Positions 46,401 through 56,083 of a stretch of DNA of 64,000 nucleotides are shown here, one piece after another. The notes under the pieces are model-generated. The model was not told the origin of the DNA, searched no databases, and saw only the letters and a program-made list of their open reading frames with translations. Location of the stretch: assembly GCF_021432065.1 (NCBI RefSeq), contig NZ_CP090364.1, positions 2,308,601 to 2,372,600 on the forward strand. The letters are read 5' to 3'. The position numbers were made by a program, and so were the translations under genes. Within the stretch, counting starts at the first letter, position 1, and every line of letters begins with the position of its first letter. Source of the DNA: Photobacterium sp. TLY01 (GTDB taxonomy: Bacteria > Pseudomonadota > Gammaproteobacteria > Enterobacterales > Vibrionaceae).

Positions 46401-47946
46401 CCAGTAAACCTACGGCAAGATCAAAGTCTGTTTCTTCGTTATCCTGTGCACTGAAAGGCTTGTCCCAAAGACCACTCAGGCTGTCTTCTTTCTCCGGCGA
46501 TGGTGCGGGTGCCTGATCAATCTGGTCCAGAGCACGCTCCATATCCTGGAGGCCAATGGCCTGATTATTGCTCTTGACTGAGATATCACTCTTTGGCAAT
46601 TCATTACCAAAGGCGTCATCGAGCCCGTCCGTCAGATCCAGCTCATCCAGCTCTGCATCGTTATCATCAAACAAATTGTCTGAGAAGATTGGATCGTCCT
46701 GCGGGGTCTTATCATCAAACAGATCGTCAAGACTGCTGTCTTCACTATCCAGCCCCAGATGCGGCTCATCATCATCCAGATCAGAGGCCACAGGTTTCGG
46801 CGCGTCTTTGCTGACTTCAGCAGCAGGAGAAGCAGCCTCATCTTCTTTACGGCGCCGACCGGCGAAAAAGGCCAGCAGACCGGCAATCAGGCTACCGGGG
46901 ATCAGGGCTGCACCAGCCAGTGCCCACGGGTTTGCAACCAGTTTATCGAGCCAGTGGACTGGCGGTTGTTCGGTCAGCGGCGCGTCAAGCGGGCTTTGTT
47001 GCGCTTTCTGCTGGGCAATGAAAGACTGAATTTCGCCGCGCAGCTCCTCGTCACCCGCCAGCTGTTCTTTCAGTGCACCAATTTCATGCTGCATTTCAGA
47101 CAGCCGCACGCGAAGCAGCTGATTGCTTTCGCGCAATTGGGTCAGCGCTTCATCTGAAGAATCAAGCTGCTCCTGGAGTGCAGACGGAAGCACGTCATCC
47201 GCACGACTTGCGGCAGCGGCGGTCACACCGACTGCTGGTGCTGGAGAGGATACCGCCGATGCGGCAGATCGCTCTGGCGCTGCAGCAGCCGTTGCAGGAC
47301 GCGAAGCCGACACCTGTGGCGCAGTGGCCGCGGGTTTCGGTGCAGGGGCTGCTGGTGATGCAGAAGCTGAGCCTGCTGTCGCTGTCTGAGGAGAGGCAGG
47401 GCGGCTGGCATTGCCTGCAGGCGTATTCGCTGTACGCGCGCGCGTCTGCTCGCGGCGTTGCAGATCAGACTCTACCCGGTTCCGTATCTGATCGGTATTT
47501 TCCGCCTGTATCTGAGCCATGGTCGGCATTCTCAGGCGACTGCCCGGGATCAGGCCATGAATATTGTTATCGGTGAACGCATTGGGGTTGGCACGGAAAA
47601 TGGCCCCAAGGACCTGATAAATAGAAACGCTGTCATTGGGTTTATACCGTGACGCAATGGACCACAAGGTTTCGTTTTCACCTGTCGGGCCGTAAATGCC
47701 CACGGAACGGTTCACGGGAGCCGTGGCCGGACGCGGCGTGGTCACACGTGGCTGGGTGACTGCGGGCCGGGGCGATGGCGCAGGTGACACTGCAGGTGCT
47801 GGCGGTTGCGCGGGTTCATCAACCTGATCGGTCGGTCCCATGATGCGAACAGTGTTCGCTTGAACGGCAACTGGAAGCTGCAAAGCCGCCGCAGCGATAA
47901 CGACCGGTAAGATGGCACGTTTCATTTTATTTGATGAGTCAGACAC
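43411..47946 (-). CDS. fimV: FimV/HubP-type polar landmark protein
   Basis: Giant acidic protein of about 1,511 residues. Order: N-terminal signal region, NTVRIMGPTD start of the FimV N-domain with proline-rich linker, LysM peptidoglycan-binding motif (LWSIASRYK to RLRMPT), coiled coil near residue 260, one membrane helix (PWALAGAALIPGSLIAGLLA), about 900 residues of Asp/Glu-rich cytoplasmic repeats, and the C-terminal FimV domain (SKLDLAKAYLEMNDTDGAFFLLEDV). In Vibrio such proteins (HubP) place chromosome, chemotaxis and flagellar machinery at the pole. Start: GTG at 47946 has GAGAGGA upstream; ATG at 47925 has none. Own terminator, and a hairpin separates it from asd. Confidence 0.9.
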   Translation of the reverse strand: MSDSSNKMKRAILPVVIAAAALQLPVAVQANTVRIMGPTDQVDEPAQPPAPAVSPAPSPRPAVTQPRVTTPRPATAPVNRSVGIYGPTGENETLWSIASRYKPNDSVSIYQVLGAIFRANPNAFTDNNIHGLIPGSRLRMPTMAQIQAENTDQIRNRVESDLQRREQTRARTANTPAGNASRPASPQTATAGSASASPAAPAPKPAATAPQVSASRPATAAAAPERSAASAVSSPAPAVGVTAAAASRADDVLPSALQEQLDSSDEALTQLRESNQLLRVRLSEMQHEIGALKEQLAGDEELRGEIQSFIAQQKAQQSPLDAPLTEQPPVHWLDKLVANPWALAGAALIPGSLIAGLLAFFAGRRRKEDEAASPAAEVSKDAPKPVASDLDDDEPHLGLDSEDSSLDDLFDDKTPQDDPIFSDNLFDDNDAELDELDLTDGLDDAFGNELPKSDISVKSNNQAIGLQDMERALDQIDQAPAPSPEKEDSLSGLWDKPFSAQDNEETDFDLAVGLLDDEDVSPAKPVEDKRNDDLFDAFADSELTGHKADSIELGMLDQDILNELMQDFEREDDEQHAPVSPAVNNIQADSSRDDSAEEDWGLDDLNADFNLDASSTELLDELIDERESDADSDFELDENSTALLDELLDEETPNTQIDPELDTEENADEDKDVFDELLTLDDEEPQDAESSWLTASQEENTLSTDDIDDLIFAEKKTVDEHLSELDDTETLAELSEAYPERMADGDDPVLSGTEPPVSDAGLDDAGFHETETDTDAPDAERMAETASETAASAAADEADEPATVLDSEPEVPVISDERVAETSTPQDDLDSLLSDAQTDDVVAAEADRPDFAPELRAEDEIAETEKGQAQKADSEETEVADTVPERIDSDPTDVADESVLHSEASVADSQDHEPEPEAETSSPQSAEFAAPDVAAEPDQALSDTALAENPESETAPWHHNSDEASQLIEQNRYQKAVQADQSRDDTPLTTPLAAAGSAVADEPAPSPEPDAAAEQPEATLDPAWEEAVAGRQEPVFNLDEFPEFDEEAALLDPEAVAWEDDAHEKDWSDDDAQAALNKVSEQLQLAAQAVERNGGLTESQPKQDASALSEAASIQETDSHAADLQENGGQAVPMHGKPQYEYAVIDPATLPEFDEDDALNASFEEQMELEQYEQELKYGEEAQFQPEPEPASPLQPQPQSNEAWRDELIDSAGLDMAALLAEPELDLPAMQAVEDFQSDETLPSIRTQDGTDTELTADAEWPRMPDDSHQSESIQTDNIQSENLQTDNIRTDNEPSDDAHEIALAADGSVAEPQYQAEPSFHAEPQAELDNAEEFEHEQWLLHDSVPLSELEEQELSPEESAIWGADIPEPELESEDWGEQPSLSEQADDVMDGPESAQADSQLIASARDNEPYISIDELMKELEGESDPELDSAPLKLDVGLDEFPDVLAGIGEIDVDGAGEYASKLDLAKAYLEMNDTDGAFFLLEDVAENGDGDVSREAANLLLKMDR
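44071..44145. repeat. Five degenerate 15-bp tandem repeats inside fimV
   Basis: On the coding (minus) strand the protein reads SESIQ, TDNIQ, SENLQ, TDNIR, TDNEP, each five residues, from units of the type TCGGTCTGAAGATTT. The repeats lie in the acidic cytoplasmic part and keep the frame, so copy number can vary without harm. Confidence 0.8.
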
Positions 47947-48131
47947 TGCCTGCTGTCCTCTCTGGCAGAGATAGTAAACTAGGAATTCTTCGGCCTGTAG
48001 CCAGAATACTTGAGCGTCAATGCAAAACGACAGGCGTTTGTGAACATTAAAAGTGATTGTTGCCTGCCATGGCTTGATGTCAATCACCACGCCCGGCTTT
48101 TACTGTGAAGATCAAGAAATTGGCTCAAGGA

Positions 48132-48165
48132 ATTCAAAGGCGTGCCCATTCGCACGCCTTTGAAT
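48132..48165. terminator. Strong hairpin between asd and fimV
   Basis: Fourteen-bp perfect arms, ATTCAAAGGCGTGC / GCACGCCTTTGAAT, around CCATTC. No T tract follows, so it may be a regulatory or RNA-stability element rather than a simple terminator. Confidence 0.6.
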
Positions 48166-48212
48166 CGCTGTATGTATCCGGCTGTTGGCGCCGTGACAAT
48201 GTGCTTTACGTC

Positions 48213-49226
48213 TTACAGGTATTCCTGGATCAGTTTTTCTGCAATCTGCACGCTGTTGGTCGCCGCGCCTTTACGGACGTTATCCGCCACCACCCACAGA
48301 TTCAGCCCGCAGGGATGACTGATGTCTTCCCGGATACGGCCAACCATGACATGATTTTTGCCGACAGCATCCACCACCTGAGTCGGATACTCGTTGCCAT
48401 GGAAGACTTCGATACCCTCGGCATTTTCCAGCAGGCTGATCACTTCTTCCATGATCACCGGCTGGCAGGTTTCCACATGTACCGCCTCAGCATGGCCATA
48501 GAATACCGGCACCCGCACGCAAGTCGGGTTCACGCGAATATTGGCATCGCCCAGAATTTTCTGGGTTTCCCACACCATTTTCATTTCTTCTTTGGTGTAG
48601 CCGTTCTCCATGAACTCATCGATTTGCGGCAGGCAGTTAAAAGCAATCTGCTTCGGGTAAGCTTTGTTTTCAACCGGCAAACCGTTCAGCAGTTTGGAGG
48701 TCTGACCCGCCAGTTCATTCACGCCACTTTTGCCAGAGCCGGACACCGACTGGTAAGTCGCCACGTTGATCCGATCAATGCCATACGCATCGTGAATCGG
48801 CTTCAGGGCCACCAGCATCTGAATGGTCGAACAGTTTGGATTGGCAATAATATTGCGGTTACGAAAATCAGCCAGTGCCTCCGGGTTCACTTCCGGCACC
48901 ACCAGCGGAATTTCCGGGTCATAGCGAAAACAAGAGGTATTGTCGATCACCACCACACCCTCATCCGCGGCAATCGGCGCCCAGTGTTCAGAAGCCTCGG
49001 CCCCGGCAGAAAACAGGGCGATCTGCACCTGTGACCAGTCAAAGTCTTCAACATTGGTCACACGGACACTTTTACCCTTAAATCGCAGCGTTTTGCCCGC
49101 ACTGCGCTCAGAGGCAAGCAGATACAGAGTACGGACAGGAAAATCACGCTCCTCCAGCACTTCGACCATGGCTTCCCCAACGGCACCGGTGGCTCCGAGA
49201 ATGGCAATATCAAATTCCTGACTCAT
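48213..49226 (-). CDS. asd: Aspartate-semialdehyde dehydrogenase
   Basis: NADP-dependent enzyme of the lysine, methionine and threonine pathway, 337 residues. Glycine motif [13 protein letters not shown], catalytic Cys132 in NPNCSTIQM, and [13 protein letters not shown]. It keeps the catalytic cysteine, so it is a working Asd rather than the degenerate Usg protein found in this spot in E. coli. ATGA overlap with pdxB (start four bases inside its stop) shows translational coupling. Confidence 0.94.
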   Translation of the reverse strand: MSQEFDIAILGATGAVGEAMVEVLEERDFPVRTLYLLASERSAGKTLRFKGKSVRVTNVEDFDWSQVQIALFSAGAEASEHWAPIAADEGVVVIDNTSCFRYDPEIPLVVPEVNPEALADFRNRNIIANPNCSTIQMLVALKPIHDAYGIDRINVATYQSVSGSGKSGVNELAGQTSKLLNGLPVENKAYPKQIAFNCLPQIDEFMENGYTKEEMKMVWETQKILGDANIRVNPTCVRVPVFYGHAEAVHVETCQPVIMEEVISLLENAEGIEVFHGNEYPTQVVDAVGKNHVMVGRIREDISHPCGLNLWVVADNVRKGAATNSVQIAEKLIQEYL

Positions 49227-50389
49227 GGTGTTTCCTCAACAGTAAAACCTAATTTAGCCAGCGACTCTAACCCAAAATGCCCCTGGCCTGCTACTGTGAC
49301 CGCACTGTATTCGCGTCGATCCCAGTAATTTTTTCGCATCTTATCAAATTCCGACGCCATGCCGGCATCATCGACCGCCTGCATCTGACGACGAAACAGA
49401 GCATCATCCTTTCGGACATCGTAGATCAGCTGAATTAAGCTAAAGAGACTGTCTTCATCCCACGCCCGGCTCAGCCGAACAAACGGCACAGGGGCAACCG
49501 GTAGCAATTCTGCCGCTTCGACTCTGTCATCCCGACCCAGAAACTCACAGAAGCTGTTGAAAATCATTGTGGTGCCGCGGGCTTTGCCTTCCAGTCCGTA
49601 CCCTGCCACATGCGGGGTGGCAAAGGCCAGCAAAGGCAGCAGTTCACGATCCACCAAAGGCTCATGCTCAAACACATCCAGTACCGCCGTCAGTGCTTTC
49701 CCCTGACCGGATTGCGACTGTTGCAGAGCAAGTTTCAGTGCCTGATTGTCAACAATCGGGCCGCGGGCGGCATTGATCAAAATCGCCCCGTCTTTTAAGC
49801 GGGAAAGAAACGCCTGATCGACCAGATGGTGCGTCGGATAATCGCCCTGCCCGGTCAGCGGGGTGTGTAGGGTAATCACATCACATTCCTGAATCAGCGT
49901 ATCCAGTGAGGCAAACTGCCGTGGATCACCTTCCGCTTCTTTCAGGGGATCATTGAGCAAGTATGGGATACCTAAGGCATCCAAACAGCCAGCCAGGTAT
50001 GAGCCGACATTGCCTGCCCCGACAATCCCGACTTTTTTGCCGAAGATCGAAAAACCCTGCTGCTGGCCCAGTACCATCAGGCTGCTCAGCACATATTCAG
50101 CCACCCCGACCTTGTTACAGCCGGGCGCAGCCGTGTAAGCAATCCCCTTGGCTTCCACCGCGGCCTGATCAATATGGTCCTGACCGGCAGTTGCCGTACC
50201 GACAAAACGCAGCTGATCAGCTTTTGCCAGCAAAGCGGCATTCACTTGGGTGACTGACCGTATCATGAGGCCATCAATCCCCACTAAATCGTCAGCGGTC
50301 AGTGTGCGGCCGGGTTTGGCGATGACCTCCCCTAAGCGACCGAACAGTTCAACCGCATAAGGCATATTTTCATCTACAAGGATTTTCAT
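49223..50389 (-). CDS. pdxB: Erythronate-4-phosphate dehydrogenase PdxB
   Basis: NAD-dependent D-2-hydroxyacid dehydrogenase of 388 residues in vitamin B6 synthesis. Start [12 protein letters not shown]; nucleotide motif [13 protein letters not shown] (near residue 122), NAARGPIVD with the catalytic arginine region, and DVFEHEP. First gene of the pdxB-asd pair, order as in E. coli pdxB-usg. Confidence 0.95.
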   Translation of the reverse strand: MKILVDENMPYAVELFGRLGEVIAKPGRTLTADDLVGIDGLMIRSVTQVNAALLAKADQLRFVGTATAGQDHIDQAAVEAKGIAYTAAPGCNKVGVAEYVLSSLMVLGQQQGFSIFGKKVGIVGAGNVGSYLAGCLDALGIPYLLNDPLKEAEGDPRQFASLDTLIQECDVITLHTPLTGQGDYPTHHLVDQAFLSRLKDGAILINAARGPIVDNQALKLALQQSQSGQGKALTAVLDVFEHEPLVDRELLPLLAFATPHVAGYGLEGKARGTTMIFNSFCEFLGRDDRVEAAELLPVAPVPFVRLSRAWDEDSLFSLIQLIYDVRKDDALFRRQMQAVDDAGMASEFDKMRKNYWDRREYSAVTVAGQGHFGLESLAKLGFTVEETP

Positions 50390-50490
50390 TGGGGCTCCGA
50401 AAAAGTCACGCGAATCAACTGCGGACTAGCATGGGAAAAAATCGCCTGATGTCAAGAAAAGCTCAGGCTGACTGGCCATTCTGCAGCAAT

Positions 50491-50516
50491 AAAAAAACCC
50501 GGTATCTATACCGGGT
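50491..50516 (-). terminator. Intrinsic terminator of fabB
   Basis: AACCCGGTAT / ATACCGGGTT stem with a one- to three-base loop. On the minus strand TTTTTTT follows, and it lies 140 bases after the fabB stop. Confidence 0.8.
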
Positions 50517-50657
50517 TAAACATCCAGGATGGGGAAGAACACTTGATCAGTGCCGCGTCTGAATACTGGCGCGATACAGGCAAGCCTGAGAACCGCGCCG
50601 CCCTGGAAATCAGGGGGATACAGACTCTGCACGAAGCATCATCTGTATGCCAGCCTA

Positions 50658-51872
50658 TCAGGCTTCGTATTTCTTAATCACCAGCGTCGCATTGGTACCG
50701 CCGAAACCAAACGAGTTCGACATTACGGTTTTCAGCTTGGCATCACGGGTTTCACGCACAATGTCCAGACCTTCTGCTGCCGGATCCAGGTTATCAATGT
50801 TGATACTCGGAGCAATGAAGTCATTGTCCAGCATCAGCGTGGAATAAATGGCTTCGTGAACACCAGCAGCACCCAGGGCGTGACCTGTCATGGCTTTGGT
50901 GGCAGAAATCGCCGGGCTGTTCTGACCGAACAGTTCCTGAATGGCACCCAGCTCCTTCACATCCCCCACAGGCGTTGAGGTGCCGTGCGTGTTGATGTAA
51001 TCAATCGGCGCGTCCAGATCCTGCATCGCCATCTTCATACAACGCACTGCGCCTTCACCGGAAGGGGCAACCATGTCGTAGCCATCTGATGTCGCGCCAT
51101 AACCGACGATTTCACCGTAAATTTTCGCGCCGCGCGCCAGTGCATGCTCCAGCTCTTCCACGACAACCATGCCGCCGCCGCCGGAAATCACAAAACCGTC
51201 ACGGTCGGCATCATAGGTCCGGGATGCTTTCGATGGATCGTCATTGTACTTGGTCGACAACGCGCCCATGGCATCGAACATCATGGTCAGTGACCAGTCC
51301 AGCTCTTCACCGCCACCGGCAAAGACGACGTCTTGTTTGCCCAGTTGGATCAGCTCCAACGCGTGACCGATACAGTGTGCGGATGTCGCACAGGCAGAGC
51401 TCATGGTGTAGTTGACACCACGAATTTTAAATGGGGTTGCCAGACAGGCAGAGACGGTGGACGACATGGTACGCGGTACCATGTATGGACCGACGCGCTT
51501 CACGCCTTTCTCACGCAAAATATCAACGGCAGCGACCTGGTTATACGAGGATGCACCACCTGAACCGGCCACCAGGCCCGTCCGTTCATTCGAGACCTGC
51601 TCTTCAGTCAGACCAGCATCTTCAATTGCCTGTTCCATAGACAAATACGCGAAGGCTGCGGCATCGCCCATGAAACGCATTTTTTTACGATCGATATGAT
51701 CAGCCGGGTTCATTTTCAGGTCGCCCCAGACATTGCTGCGCAGTTTTGCGTCTGCAAACTGCTGAGAAAAGTTAATGCCTGATTTACCTGTTTTCAGTGA
51801 ATCCAGTACCTCTTTCACATTGTTACCGATACTGGATACGATACCCATGCCTGTAATTACGGCTCGTTTCAT
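50658..51872 (-). CDS. fabB: 3-oxoacyl-[ACP] synthase I FabB
   Basis: Condensing enzyme of 404 residues needed for unsaturated fatty-acid synthesis. The catalytic triad is seen as Cys161 ([10 protein letters not shown]), His296 ([12 protein letters not shown]) and His331 ([10 protein letters not shown]). [12 protein letters not shown] and EELDWSL are FabB-specific. A FadR-like half-site (51926-51935) lies upstream; activation of fabB by FadR is known in E. coli. Confidence 0.97.
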   Translation of the reverse strand: MKRAVITGMGIVSSIGNNVKEVLDSLKTGKSGINFSQQFADAKLRSNVWGDLKMNPADHIDRKKMRFMGDAAAFAYLSMEQAIEDAGLTEEQVSNERTGLVAGSGGASSYNQVAAVDILREKGVKRVGPYMVPRTMSSTVSACLATPFKIRGVNYTMSSACATSAHCIGHALELIQLGKQDVVFAGGGEELDWSLTMMFDAMGALSTKYNDDPSKASRTYDADRDGFVISGGGGMVVVEELEHALARGAKIYGEIVGYGATSDGYDMVAPSGEGAVRCMKMAMQDLDAPIDYINTHGTSTPVGDVKELGAIQELFGQNSPAISATKAMTGHALGAAGVHEAIYSTLMLDNDFIAPSINIDNLDPAAEGLDIVRETRDAKLKTVMSNSFGFGGTNATLVIKKYEA

Positions 51873-52077
51873 GATGAATTCCTACTGTCATTTAACGCGG
51901 TGATGATAACGGGTTTAGCAAGCTTAAGTGGTCAGCTTTCCCCGTGATCGGTTACAATCCGCTACTTATCGTGGTCAGTTGATGATCTTTTACCAAAGTT
52001 TGCCTGTAAGACATAGCGGCATTTCACACATCTTGCTTAAAAAATCATCACGTTATCTTTACAAAGAGGTTGTCCTT

Positions 52078-54105
52078 TTGTCCCACTCGTCGCCAAAACA
52101 GATTGAAAATGCCGTTCTGGACTGGAACGAAGCCGGTACGCCGGTTTCGCACGATTTCGACGACGTGTATTTCTCCAATGCCAACGGACTCGAAGAAACA
52201 CGTTATGTCTTTTTGCAGCAGAACGGACTGCCGACGCGCTGGGAAACCTTTGACCGCCGCCGGTTTGTTGTGGCAGAAACCGGCTTTGGCACAGGGTTGA
52301 ATTTTCTTGCGGTCTGGCAGTGGTTCAAAGCCTTTCGTCAGGCCAACCCGGACGCCAGTGTTCAAGCGCTGCATTTTATCAGTTTCGAAAAATTCCCGGT
52401 CACCCGCGAGGATCTGATCAAAGCCCATCAGTCCTGGCCTGAGCTGGCCGATCTTGCCCGTCAGCTCCATGCCCATTATCCGCCTGCCGTGGCCGACTGC
52501 CACCGCCTGGTACTGGAAGACGGCATGATCACCCTGGATTTGTGGTTTGGTGACATTCAAACCTCTCTTCCTCAAGTATGGACCCCGGCAAGCGGGTTAG
52601 TCGACGCCTGGTTTCTCGATGGTTTTGCCCCCAGTAAAAATCCGGAGATGTGGAATCAGGACCTCTTCGACGGCATGGCAGCGCTGGCCCGCGAAGGGTG
52701 TACCGCCGCAACCTTCACCGCCGCCGGTTTTGTCCGCCGCGGCTTGATCGATGCCGGGTTTGACATGAAAAAAGTCAAAGGGTTCGGCTACAAGCGAGAT
52801 ATGCTGGCCGGCACCTTATCAGAACGCCGCCAGGGGGCGAATTTTTCGCCCTGGTATGCCCGCCAGAGCGCTGCAGATTTATCCGACGTGGCGATCATCG
52901 GCGGTGGCATTGGATCGGCCGCAACCGCACTGGCACTGGTGCGGCGCGGCGTACAAGTCAGCCTTTATTGTGCCGACGCCCTGCCGGCCGAAGGGGCATC
53001 GGGCAATCGCCAGGGCGCTGTCTATCCGCTGCTGAATGGTTCCAACGATGCACTCAGCCGTTTCTTTGCCCCGGCTTATCTCTACGCCCGGCAGTTTGTC
53101 GAACAGGCCGCTGCAGTCAGTGATTTCAGTCATGACTGGTGCGGTGTGACTCAACTGGCCTGGAATGAGAAAACGGCAGAAAAACTGGAAAAAATGCTGA
53201 GCGGCGGCTTTGCACCGGAAGTGGTTCATGCCCTGGATGTCGAGCAGACCCGCGCCATCACAGGCGTAACCACCGGCCATTCCAGTGTGCATTATCCGCT
53301 TGGCGGCTGGCTGTGCCCGCAAGCGCTGACGCGCGCCCTGATCCAACAGGCCCAGGCAACAGGACGCTTGTCGCTGTACACTGAGACTGACATCACCAGC
53401 CTGAGCCAGAATGACAGTGCTCAGTGGTCGCTGATCAGCCGTGATCACCGGCAATTCACCCACTCCACTGTGGTGGTGGCTAACGGGCATCGTTTTACCG
53501 AGTTCGCGCAGACCCAGAATATTCCTGCCTACTCAGTCCGTGGTCAGGTCAGCCATGTGCCCAGTCAGGGTGAACTGGCGCAACTGAAATCGGTGCTGTG
53601 TTACGACGGTTATCTGACGCCGGTCAACCCAGACACACAGACGCACTGTATCGGCGCCAGTTATCGCCGCAACAGTACCGATCTGAGTTTCTCGCCAGAA
53701 GAACACCAGGACAACCAGACGCGGCTGGCTGAGTGTCTGCCCACAGTTGACTGGCCAACAGCCATCGATTTCTCCGCACAGGATGCCCGAACCGGTGTTC
53801 GCTGTGCCAGCCGGGATCATTTGCCTTTCGTCGGGGATGTCTGCCGCTATGATGCGCTGCTGAGTCAATATGCCGATCTGCGGGAACAACAAAGCGAAGC
53901 GGCGGAAGTGCCTGTTTATTCCGGGCTGTATGCCATGATCGGGCTGGGCTCCCGCGGCCTTAGTTCCGCGCCCCTGTTAGGCGAACTGCTGGCGTCCCAG
54001 TTATGCGGTGATCCATTGCCACTGCCTCTGAGTGTCCTGGATGCCCTGCACCCGGGACGGATGTGGGTACGCAAATTACTCAAAGGCAAAGTAGTCGAAA
54101 GCTAA
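52078..54105 (+). CDS. mnmC: Bifunctional tRNA mnm5s2U synthesis protein MnmC
   Basis: Protein of 675 residues. The N-terminal methyltransferase (to about residue 245) has [38 protein letters not shown] and [16 protein letters not shown]; the C-terminal FAD oxidase starts with [17 protein letters not shown] near residue 272. It makes the final two steps of the wobble-uridine mnm5s2U. TTG at 52078 gives the family start and has AGAGG at 10 bases; the frame is open for 50 codons upstream without support. Divergent from fabB. Confidence 0.93.
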   Translation: MSHSSPKQIENAVLDWNEAGTPVSHDFDDVYFSNANGLEETRYVFLQQNGLPTRWETFDRRRFVVAETGFGTGLNFLAVWQWFKAFRQANPDASVQALHFISFEKFPVTREDLIKAHQSWPELADLARQLHAHYPPAVADCHRLVLEDGMITLDLWFGDIQTSLPQVWTPASGLVDAWFLDGFAPSKNPEMWNQDLFDGMAALAREGCTAATFTAAGFVRRGLIDAGFDMKKVKGFGYKRDMLAGTLSERRQGANFSPWYARQSAADLSDVAIIGGGIGSAATALALVRRGVQVSLYCADALPAEGASGNRQGAVYPLLNGSNDALSRFFAPAYLYARQFVEQAAAVSDFSHDWCGVTQLAWNEKTAEKLEKMLSGGFAPEVVHALDVEQTRAITGVTTGHSSVHYPLGGWLCPQALTRALIQQAQATGRLSLYTETDITSLSQNDSAQWSLISRDHRQFTHSTVVVANGHRFTEFAQTQNIPAYSVRGQVSHVPSQGELAQLKSVLCYDGYLTPVNPDTQTHCIGASYRRNSTDLSFSPEEHQDNQTRLAECLPTVDWPTAIDFSAQDARTGVRCASRDHLPFVGDVCRYDALLSQYADLREQQSEAAEVPVYSGLYAMIGLGSRGLSSAPLLGELLASQLCGDPLPLPLSVLDALHPGRMWVRKLLKGKVVES

Positions 54106-54187
54106 GCTCACGGCTTGCCGGAGCCCAAAGCAATCCCTCTCCTCCCCCGTTTTTCCGCGATGCAGAGAAGAGCAGAGAGCAAGAATC

Positions 54188-54215
54188 CCAGACACTGAAA
54201 GGAACCAGTGTCTGG
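54188..54215. terminator. Hairpin between mnmC and the YjbE-like gene
   Basis: Perfect ten-bp arms CCAGACACTG / CAGTGTCTGG with an eight-base loop, in the 120-base gap between convergent genes. The flanks are only moderately T rich. Confidence 0.55.
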
Positions 54216-54226
54216 TGATTGTTTGA

Positions 54227-54610
54227 TTATTGCTGATTGGTGACAGGTGGCGCAGGATTATCATCACCGCCGCCGGTATCTGATAACGCAACGCCTATCA
54301 CGACTGCAGCCACCCCGACAGCAACCACTGTGGCCGTTAAGCCCCCGGCAGATGCTGCAGACGCTGTGGTGATGCCCGCCGCAGACCCTTTCGAGGCGCT
54401 TGTCGTCGAGGCAGAAGATGTTGTCGCAGAAGCTGGGGTTGTCACTGGTGTTGATGTGGCTCTGGGCACAGCGGGCACTTCTGTGGCCGTCTCTGCCGCA
54501 CTCGCCCCCATACTCACCATCATTCCAGCAACGATTACTCCAGCCGCCATTAGCGCAATGACGGGCTTTTGGGAATCGCTCCCCGTAAGAATTCTTGCAA
54601 GAGTTCTCAT
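54227..54610 (-). CDS. YjbE-like exopolysaccharide-associated protein (putative)
   Basis: Protein of 127 residues with low-complexity composition (Ala, Thr, Ser, Val). A hydrophobic segment lies near residues 17-36 (VIALMAAGVIVAGMMVSMG), then a long Ser/Thr/Ala region, and a C-terminal part IGVALSDTGGGDDNP that closely resembles the ending of E. coli YjbE (VGVALAATGGGDGSN). YjbE belongs to the yjbEFGH exopolysaccharide operon. ATG at 54610 is chosen; the frame opens 14 codons earlier. It follows ugd by 136 bases on the same strand. Function unproven. Confidence 0.6.
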   Translation of the reverse strand: MRTLARILTGSDSQKPVIALMAAGVIVAGMMVSMGASAAETATEVPAVPRATSTPVTTPASATTSSASTTSASKGSAAGITTASAASAGGLTATVVAVGVAAVVIGVALSDTGGGDDNPAPPVTNQQ

Positions 54611-54745
54611 AGCAGTCCCTGACCATCTCAAATAACCAAAGAGGTAATTCAAGTATAGACAGGGATGCTAATTTTCTGTGATATATGTCGAAATCAAACC
54701 GCAAGAAAAGTAAGACACTCCCCCATTTTGGTCAGAACTCTCTGA

Positions 54746-55912
54746 TTAATCAGCACCAAACAAATCGCGGGTGTAGACTTTCTCCAGCACATCTTCCAGC
54801 TCTGGTGTCATTCGGTTCGACACAATCACATCCGACATGGCCTTGAACTCCGCTAAATCACGAATCACTGCGGAATGAAAGAATGTATCCTCTTTCAGCA
54901 CAGGTTCGTAGACGACGACATCCACACCTTTGGCTTTAATGCGCTTCATGATGCCCTGAATGGAGGATGCCCGGAAATTGTCTGAACCGCTTTTCATGAT
55001 CAGGCGGTACACACCTACCACTCTGGGCTTTTTGCGCAAAATGGATTCAGCAATAAAGTCCTTGCGGGTGGAGTTAGCCTCAACAATGGCGCGGATCAGA
55101 TTGTTCGGCACTTCCTGATAGTTTGCCAGCAATTGCTTGGTGTCTTTGGGTAAACAATACCCGCCGTAGCCAAAAGAAGGATTGTTATAGTGCGTGCCAA
55201 TGCGCGGATCCAGCCCCACTCCCTGAATAATCTCACGGCTGTCCAGGCCATGCGCGGCGGCATAACTGTCCAGTTCATTGAAGTAAGCCACCCGCATCGC
55301 CAGATAGGTATTGGAAAACAGTTTCACCGCTTCGGCTTCGGTCGAATGGGTGAACAGCACAGGAATATCGTCTTTCACTGCACCTTCAATCAGCAGATTT
55401 GCAAAGGTTTCAGCCCGCTGCGACTGCTCACCAACGATGATGCGTGATGGGTACAGGTTATCGTACAACGCCTTACCTTCACGAAGAAATTCGGGCGAAA
55501 ACAGAAGGTTATCCGTGCCTAACTCTTCTTTGATCCGCCGGGTGTAACCGACAGGCACAGTCGATTTAATCACCATCACTGCATCAGAATTGATGGTCAT
55601 CACATCCCGGATGACAGACTCTACGGATGCCGTATTAAAATAATTGGTGACCGGATCATAATCGGTTGGCGTTGCGATAATCACGAAATCGGCGTTTTCA
55701 TACGCCAGGTGTTTATCTGTTGTGGCCGTCAGATTCAACTCACGGTGTTTGAGGTATTCGCTGATTTCTGTATCAACGATGGGAGACTGCCTCTGATTAA
55801 GCTGATTTACCTTCTCTGCTACAATATCCAGCGCAATCACCTGATGGTTTTGCGCCAGCAATACAGCATTCGACAGGCCAACATAACCTGTTCCTGCTAC
55901 TGTTATTTTCAT
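54746..55912 (-). CDS. ugd: UDP-glucose 6-dehydrogenase (nucleotide sugar dehydrogenase)
   Basis: Oxidises UDP-glucose to UDP-glucuronate for capsule or exopolysaccharide. Protein of 388 residues with the glycine motif [16 protein letters not shown] at the start, [13 protein letters not shown], and the catalytic Cys253 in [15 protein letters not shown]. Length matches the E. coli Ugd form. Its substrate comes from GalU at 32-33 kb. It stands apart from any glycosyltransferase. Confidence 0.92.
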   Translation of the reverse strand: MKITVAGTGYVGLSNAVLLAQNHQVIALDIVAEKVNQLNQRQSPIVDTEISEYLKHRELNLTATTDKHLAYENADFVIIATPTDYDPVTNYFNTASVESVIRDVMTINSDAVMVIKSTVPVGYTRRIKEELGTDNLLFSPEFLREGKALYDNLYPSRIIVGEQSQRAETFANLLIEGAVKDDIPVLFTHSTEAEAVKLFSNTYLAMRVAYFNELDSYAAAHGLDSREIIQGVGLDPRIGTHYNNPSFGYGGYCLPKDTKQLLANYQEVPNNLIRAIVEANSTRKDFIAESILRKKPRVVGVYRLIMKSGSDNFRASSIQGIMKRIKAKGVDVVVYEPVLKEDTFFHSAVIRDLAEFKAMSDVIVSNRMTPELEDVLEKVYTRDLFGAD

Positions 55913-56083
55913 TCTCTGTCCTCAAACTCGGCTGACTTAACAACAATGATAGCCCCAGCTTAACGGGTTGATATGGAATGCAGATGACAAAGCCCATTAA
56001 ACGGATTGAATATACTGCTCAGCTATCACTGTGTTATCGCGCAGAATAGAGTATCGAAAGACAGTGCTGATGCAAGTGAAGAC

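Noticed and set aside
43986..47576. Several plus-strand open frames antisense to fimV
   Set aside because: Long frames in the complement of Glu/Asp-rich codons are expected by composition; none has a domain or ribosome site.
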